The notes below the pieces were generated by a model. The model made no database searches. It worked only from the letters and a program-made list of their open reading frames with translations, and was not told the DNA's origin. 38,487 nucleotides of DNA from Chlorogloeopsis fritschii PCC 6912 (lineage in GTDB: Bacteria; Cyanobacteriota; Cyanobacteriia; Cyanobacteriales; Nostocaceae): the NCBI RefSeq assembly GCF_000317285.1, contig NZ_AJLN01000042.1, forward strand, positions 1 through 38,487. Reading direction: 5' to 3'. The position numbers and the translations under genes are program-made. Within the stretch, counting starts at the first letter, position 1; every line of letters begins with the position of its first letter. Positions 34,011 through 38,487 of the stretch are shown here, in pieces.

Positions 34011-35867
34011 CTAAGCTGGTACTACGAATTTCTCGCTACCTGCTAGTTCAAATGCTGCATGAATGGCTTGCAAAGCTTTTACACCTTCTTCTTGGGCTAC
34101 TACACAGCTAATTTTTATTTCTGAGGTAGTAATCATTTGAATATTAATTTGATGCTGTGCCAGCGCTGCAAACATTTTTGCTGCCACGCCTGGTTGCCCT
34201 ACCATGCCAGCACCGACGATACTGACTTTGGCGATCGCCCGATCTAATGCTACTTCACCCCAACCGTGTTCTGCTGCTACCTGCTGCAACATTTTTTGAG
34301 CTTCTTGAGCATCGTTTTGCGCCACAGTAAAGGCTATATCTCGCCTTGGCACTCCATTAACAACATGACAGCGCTGCGACTGAATAATCATGTCTACGCT
34401 AATATTTTTTTCTGCCAACAGTCCAAACAACTTCGCCGCCAGCCCTGGACGATCTGGCACTTGGCGAATGGCAAGACGGGCTTGGTTCATGTCAAGGGCG
34501 ACACCGCGAACGGGAGGAGTGGAGGAGTGGGAGAGGAGAGGCAGCCCTGTGCGGAGGTTCCCTCCGTTGAGGGGACTGCCGTGGGGAGTGGGAGAGGGGG
34601 GGGAAGATTCGATTTCAAATGCTTCTCGGAGGGCAGCAACGGCGCGATCGCATTCTTCAGCATCAATTACGCAGCTGACTTTGATTTCACTGGTGGAAAT
34701 CATCTGGATATTCACGCCTGCTTTTGCTAGGGTAGCGAACATCTTGGCTGCAACTCCAGGACGTCCAATCATACCTGCACCAGCGATACTGACTTTGGCA
34801 ATATTTTGCTGTACCATTACCTCTGCTTCTGTGGTTTCTGCACCTTTGTGAGTACGCAGAACTGGGGCGATCGCTGCTGCTACGGCTTCGGCTTTATTTA
34901 AAATTGGTGTCATTACTGTGAAGGCAATGTCATTTGTATTACCTTCATGAATCGACTGAATAATCAAATCTACGTCTACATCTTGATGGGCAATTTCTCC
35001 AAATAGGCGGGCGGCAACGCCTGGCCGATCTGGTACTCGCAACAGGGAAATTCTGGCTTGATTGGTGTCGGATTGTACATCGTTTACCGAGCGGGCAATT
35101 TCTAAATTGATGAGCGATCGCTCTTTGACGGGAGGTGAAGTTACCCAAGTACCGGGTTCATCTGTCCAGCTAGAGCGCACTACCAGGGGAACACCATAAT
35201 TGCGAGCGATTTCCACCGCACGAGGATGCAGCACCTTGGCTCCCAAGCTAGCAAGTTCCAACATTTCATCACAGGTGATTTCGTCCATCAGCCGCGCTTC
35301 GGGAACTAAGCGGGGATCTGTAGTTAATATCCCTGGCACATCAGTATAAATTTCACAAAAATTTGCTCGTAAGGCAGCGGCAAGAGCGACTGCGGAAGTA
35401 TCCGAACCGCCACGCCCTAAGGTAGTAATTTCCAATTTCTCTGTGCTGCTGATACCTTGGAAACCAGCAACAACAACAACTTTACCCTCTTGGATATGTC
35501 TTTCGATCCGCTCTGTTTCAATGTGTAGAATGCGAGCGCGGGTGTGTTCAGCTTCAGTGACTATTCCTACTTGAGCACCAGTCAAAGAAATTGCAGGTTG
35601 TCCAAGTTCCTGCAACGCCATGCTCATAAGGGCAATGGATACTTGCTCACCTGTGGAAAGTAACATATCCATTTCCCGACGGCAAGGATTTTTAGAGATT
35701 TCCGCAGCCAGTTTTACGAGTCCATCGGTGGTTTTACCCATTGCGGAAACCACCACCACAATAGAGTTTCCTGCTTTTACGGTTTTGTAAACGCGCTGTG
35801 CTACAGCTTGAATGCGTTCGACTGAACCGACAGATGTACCACCAAATTTTTGAACTATGAGCGCCAT
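34011..35867 (-). CDS. lysC: Aspartate kinase with four ACT modules
   Basis: Phosphorylates aspartate, the first step to lysine, threonine and methionine. The kinase domain (about 1-240) begins MALIVQKFGGTSVGSVERIQ and has the TTLGRGGSDTSAVALAAAL motif. The regulatory half (about 265-618) contains two tandem ACT pairs, seen as repeated VPDRPGVAARLFGEIA/VPDRPGLAAKLFGLLA and VSIAGAGMIGRPGVAAKMFA/VSIVGAGMVGQPGVAAKMFA, the duplicated form usual in cyanobacteria; lysine or threonine feedback is expected. Between the pairs (about residues 419-448) lies a Pro/Ser/Gly-rich stretch (SPPSPTPHGSPLNGGNLRTG) produced by a palindromic repeat inserted in frame. ATG at 35865-35867. Confidence 0.94.
   Translation of the reverse strand: MALIVQKFGGTSVGSVERIQAVAQRVYKTVKAGNSIVVVVSAMGKTTDGLVKLAAEISKNPCRREMDMLLSTGEQVSIALMSMALQELGQPAISLTGAQVGIVTEAEHTRARILHIETERIERHIQEGKVVVVAGFQGISSTEKLEITTLGRGGSDTSAVALAAALRANFCEIYTDVPGILTTDPRLVPEARLMDEITCDEMLELASLGAKVLHPRAVEIARNYGVPLVVRSSWTDEPGTWVTSPPVKERSLINLEIARSVNDVQSDTNQARISLLRVPDRPGVAARLFGEIAHQDVDVDLIIQSIHEGNTNDIAFTVMTPILNKAEAVAAAIAPVLRTHKGAETTEAEVMVQQNIAKVSIAGAGMIGRPGVAAKMFATLAKAGVNIQMISTSEIKVSCVIDAEECDRAVAALREAFEIESSPPSPTPHGSPLNGGNLRTGLPLLSHSSTPPVRGVALDMNQARLAIRQVPDRPGLAAKLFGLLAEKNISVDMIIQSQRCHVVNGVPRRDIAFTVAQNDAQEAQKMLQQVAAEHGWGEVALDRAIAKVSIVGAGMVGQPGVAAKMFAALAQHQINIQMITTSEIKISCVVAQEEGVKALQAIHAAFELAGSEKFVVPA
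34525..34597. repeat. Palindromic repeat inserted within lysC
   Basis: A nested palindrome, GGCAG (34540-34544) with CTGCC (34576-34580) around the perfect hairpin CGGAGG-TTC-CCTCCG (34552-34566), is flanked by direct 12-base copies of GAGTGGGAGAGG at 34525-34536 and 34586-34597. Its plan matches the element at 24382-24420. It keeps the lysC frame open and encodes the low-complexity linker between the ACT pairs. Confidence 0.7.
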
Positions 35868-36186
35868 AAGTTTAACTAGATGAATCGTGCTTGCTTTATC
35901 AACACCCGCGCTGAATAAAGAAGTCTAAAAAAAGATTGCCAGTATATTAGTTTAATTAACTTATCAGACTCGGATGACATAAAGACAACGAATTTTACAT
36001 TTTTTTCTCCTTACAGGCTTTTTGTTGACAAACAATAGACACAGCTGGGACACAAAATAGACACACAACTTGTGTAAGGTTTTCATAGCAGGAAAATTCT
36101 GCTAAAAATCGGGCTTTTTCGGCTAGAAGGCTTCGCCCGCCCTGCCATTCCCACTATTGCGATCGCCAAATGCTAGCTAAATAACT
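35868..36186. other. Divergent promoter region lysC / hydrolase
   Basis: A 319-base spacer between divergent genes with no coding frame. It contains repeated agacaca-like words and ACACAA-C-TTGTGT near 36064-36076, a small palindrome. Promoters for both flanking genes must lie here, but none can be set with confidence. Confidence 0.35.
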
Positions 36187-37014
36187 ATGATTCAAGATGC
36201 CTTAGTCGGTTCAAGCATTCATCTGCGACATGGGGTAACTTTGCAAGTTAGTCACGCCCAGGGTGCAAATCCTGCTGTCGTATTTATTCATGGAGAAATG
36301 GGAAACCGCTTCAACTTCCGTTTTCAGTATGAATTTAGCAAAATACAAGGTTGGCGCGTTTTGGCATACGACTTGGCAGGAAACGGACAATCTAGCCCTT
36401 ACAAGCGCTACTCTATCGGGCGGCATTGTCGCGATTTAGGGCGATTGTTGGATCGTTTTGGCATTTCCTCACCAGTGTTGTGCTGCCACGGCTCTGGAGT
36501 TTCTATTGGTTTAGAGTTTGCCCAGTACCGTCCAATCAGCGGCATCATTGCTATTGCTGGCGGTATTCATAACTTAACACCCTGGTGGCATATTCCTTTG
36601 ATGAAGTTTATGGCTTTTGGAGGTAGATATTTTTACAAGTTGCCTGTGGCAGACACACTAAGCAACTTTTTCTCAATCTCCTACCATCACCAGTTTATAA
36701 AACAGTTTGTTGCTGAAAGTTTTGTACCAACAGATTTATATGCTTACAAAAGCTTAGAAGTTTTTTGGAATTATAACTTTTTTGCCCGTCACCCTGCGCC
36801 CAAAAATTTACACATCCCCGCTTTAGTAATTACTGGTGGTAAAGATTTGATGTTTACACGGGAAATGGGTAAGGAATTAGCAGGCTACTTTCCCAACAGC
36901 GTCCATTTACACATTAAAGATGCAGGACATCTAGTTATGGCAGAATTTGTTGAGTTAGTGAATGAGGCGATCGCTAAGTGGTTAATTGCTGTCCAACTAG
37001 GAATTCAGTTTTAA
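36187..37014 (+). CDS. Alpha/beta hydrolase fold protein with altered nucleophile elbow
   Basis: A 275-residue alpha/beta hydrolase fold protein: VVFIHGEMGNRFNFRFQYE (about 31-49), LAYDLAGNGQSSPYKRYSIG (about 59-78), the acid ITGGKDLMF (D220) and the base DAGHLVMAE (H248). The nucleophile elbow, normally GHSxGG, reads CCHGSGVSIGLEFA. In alignment the serine place is G102 and a serine is one position later (S103). So either the elbow is shifted or the enzyme is inactive. The residue change is clear in the DNA (ggc tct at 36490-36495). ATG at 36187. Substrate unknown; no operon partner. Confidence 0.82.
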   Translation: MIQDALVGSSIHLRHGVTLQVSHAQGANPAVVFIHGEMGNRFNFRFQYEFSKIQGWRVLAYDLAGNGQSSPYKRYSIGRHCRDLGRLLDRFGISSPVLCCHGSGVSIGLEFAQYRPISGIIAIAGGIHNLTPWWHIPLMKFMAFGGRYFYKLPVADTLSNFFSISYHHQFIKQFVAESFVPTDLYAYKSLEVFWNYNFFARHPAPKNLHIPALVITGGKDLMFTREMGKELAGYFPNSVHLHIKDAGHLVMAEFVELVNEAIAKWLIAVQLGIQF

Positions 37015-37130
37015 ATAGTTTACTTTAATAGGTGCTTTTTGTTTTAACTACGGAAGGCGATCGCTTAGTTTTCAATTATAGATAAAATGTAGTAATCAAT
37101 ACGCTTAGAACAAGTAGAAAACTCTATAAA

Positions 37131-37159
37131 ATCCCCTACTTCTTAGAGAAGTAGGGGAT
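37131..37159. terminator. Strong hairpin, probable terminator
   Basis: ATCCCCTACTTCT (37131-37143) and AGAAGTAGGGGAT (37147-37159) form a perfect 13-bp stem with the loop TAG. It lies 117 bases after the hydrolase stop and 143 bases before the aldo/keto reductase start. The following sequence is T-rich in part (ctatgttgttagtttattt) without an unbroken run. The same type of hairpin is also a known dispersed repeat. Confidence 0.6.
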
Positions 37160-37302
37160 CTATGTTGTTAGTTTATTTATGTTGAGTGATACAAAATATT
37201 TATTTTATAAATGTCAAAATATCTATCTTTAGTAATAAATGATATTTGTACAAATAATTTCCAATTATACAAGTTCTGTTTTGTGCGTAATTATTAAAAA
37301 CT

Positions 37303-38259
37303 ATGGCGGAAAAAACAACGCGGCGCAACTTCTTAATTACCAGCGTGGCTGCTGCTGGCGGTATTGTAGGAGCAAACAGCTTGCAACAAAATTCCGTTAG
37401 TACTACACCGATGCCAGAACGAGTGCTAGGGCGCACAGGAGTAAAAGTTCCAATTTTTGGTTTGGGAGGTGCAAGTTCAAAAACACCACTAGACAAAGAA
37501 GATAGAGAAGGTGATGCTGTCGCTATTATTGAAAAAGCACTGGAGCTAGGAGTTCGTTATTTTGATACCGCTGCTAACTACGGCTCTAGTGAAGCTCATT
37601 TTGGTAAAGTGCTGCCATCCTATCGTTCCCAGATATTTTTAGCTACCAAAACAGATAAAAGAGATCGGGATGGAGCATGGCGAGAATTAGAGCGATCGCT
37701 CAAACGCCTGAATACAGATTATCTAGATTTGTGGCAGTTGCATTCTGTTGCTTATCCCGAACAACTCGACACTATTTTTAGTAAATCAGGAGCAATTCAA
37801 GCTTTAGAAGAAGCTATACAGCAGAAACTCGTGCGCTTTACTGGTATTACAGGGCACCACGATCCAAAAGTAATTATTGAAGGGTTACGTCGCTATCCTT
37901 TCCACACCACCCTAATTCCTGTAAATGCGGTAGAAAAAAATCATCCTCAACCATTCTTTCCTCCAGTCTTGTTAGAAGCTCAGAAACAAAATGTAGGCGT
38001 CATAGCAATGAAGGTACCTGCTTATGGAAAGTTGTTTCAAGCAGGTGCTTTAAGGGGAATGCAGCAAGCAATGGGTTACACGCTATCCCAATCTGGGGTG
38101 CATTGTTGTGTAATTGCCGCAGACGATCCCAAGCAATTAGAAGAAAATGTCAAGGTAGCCAGTACTTTTAAGCCACTGAGCAATACACAGTTAGCAGAGA
38201 TTGAGAAACTCACGGCTAAAATTTGGCAGGATAGCACATTTTACCGCGCTTGGGCTTAG
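37303..38259 (+). CDS. Aldo/keto reductase with Tat-type signal
   Basis: NAD(P)H-dependent oxidoreductase of 318 residues. The N-terminus MAEKTTRRNFLITSVAAAGG contains the twin-arginine motif TRRNFL and a hydrophobic stretch, so folded export through the Tat system is likely. The barrel begins ERVLGRTGVKVPIFGLGG near 39. The catalytic tetrad is complete: D88 and Y93 (FDTAANYG), K116 (ATKTDK) and H147 (LWQLHS). Its substrate is unknown. It follows a strong hairpin and has its own promoter region. No partner gene is visible in the remaining window. Confidence 0.9.
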   Translation: MAEKTTRRNFLITSVAAAGGIVGANSLQQNSVSTTPMPERVLGRTGVKVPIFGLGGASSKTPLDKEDREGDAVAIIEKALELGVRYFDTAANYGSSEAHFGKVLPSYRSQIFLATKTDKRDRDGAWRELERSLKRLNTDYLDLWQLHSVAYPEQLDTIFSKSGAIQALEEAIQQKLVRFTGITGHHDPKVIIEGLRRYPFHTTLIPVNAVEKNHPQPFFPPVLLEAQKQNVGVIAMKVPAYGKLFQAGALRGMQQAMGYTLSQSGVHCCVIAADDPKQLEENVKVASTFKPLSNTQLAEIEKLTAKIWQDSTFYRAWA

Positions 38260-38421
38260 TATAGTCTTGGCATCCAAGTTAGGGTCTTGAATTTGACATA
38301 GCTAACAGGGTTTTTTGGTAAGTCGCTAAGTACTTACTACCGGGCTTATTCAGAGTGAATAACAAATCGTGAAGAAACTAACTTTGCAAATAGTTGTGTA
38401 TAATCTATTTTTATTTCTCAT

Positions 38422-38487
38422 ATGATCGTATTTGTAAAATATACTGAAGAAACTTTGAGTTTGCGTCAAGTTATCCGTTTACACAGA
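38422..38487 (+). CDS. Possible start of a gene cut by the window end
   Basis: ATG at 38422 begins an open frame of 22 codons (MIVFVKYTEETLSLRQVIRL) that runs off the window. There is no clear Shine-Dalgarno, and the product is not recognised. The 38260-38421 spacer before it is AT-rich with nothing else visible. Confidence 0.25.
   Translation, partial: MIVFVKYTEETLSLRQVIRLHR

Noticed and set aside
34266-34851. Two long plus-strand open frames of about 154 codons opposite lysC
   Set aside because: They are antisense shadows of a clear aspartate kinase with conserved motifs; their translations show no family features.

Overview
This window looks like chromosomal DNA from a filamentous cyanobacterium of the Nostocales type. 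The octamer GCGATCGC (HIP1) recurs throughout, heptamer tandem repeats and palindromic repeats fill the spacers, and a full-length hetR (7593-8492), the master regulator of heterocyst differentiation, is present. hetR also occurs in some filamentous species that make no heterocysts, so the phenotype is not proven.

Left part (1-9 kb): a DUF760 protein, an unlisted 55-residue membrane protein, a DNA-binding-like hypothetical protein, serC, moaA with a good sigma-70-type promoter, rpsD with a long possibly structured upstream region, a secreted cysteine-patterned protein with a proline-rich repeat tail, and hetR. Middle (9-20 kb): an unusual coiled-coil/EamA fusion, a PiT phosphate transporter, a zinc dehydrogenase, an intact DUF433/DUF5615 toxin-antitoxin pair beside PIN-toxin debris, an HD-domain protein, an oligopeptide-type ABC permease, and a two-subunit sodium:solute symporter (SSS plus DUF4212).

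Right part (20-38 kb): an orphan C-terminal domain of an acyl-CoA synthetase, then an indoleamine 2,3-dioxygenase downstream of a complete acyl-activating enzyme, suggesting tryptophan or aromatic acid breakdown. Next come a decayed DUF433/DUF5615 module, an alpha/beta hydrolase overlapping a P-type ATPase, a DUF5132 protein, a probable LysR-rtcA-hydrolase operon, a DJ-1/PfpI lipoprotein with a duplicated tail fragment upstream, aspartate kinase with a repeat inserted in its linker, another hydrolase with an altered nucleophile elbow, and a Tat-type aldo/keto reductase.

The strongest surprise is the P-type ATPase (25866-28787). It keeps the fold, the ion-site motifs and the hinge motifs, but the invariant phosphorylated Asp is Gly, the TGES Glu is Val, and KGA is KGT. 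It reads as an intact but catalytically dead pump, translationally coupled to a hydrolase. A second theme is decay: at least four traces of PIN-type toxin-antitoxin modules, two partial gene copies and several families of palindromic repeats, one inside a coding sequence. All calls rest on reading the sequence; no database search was run.
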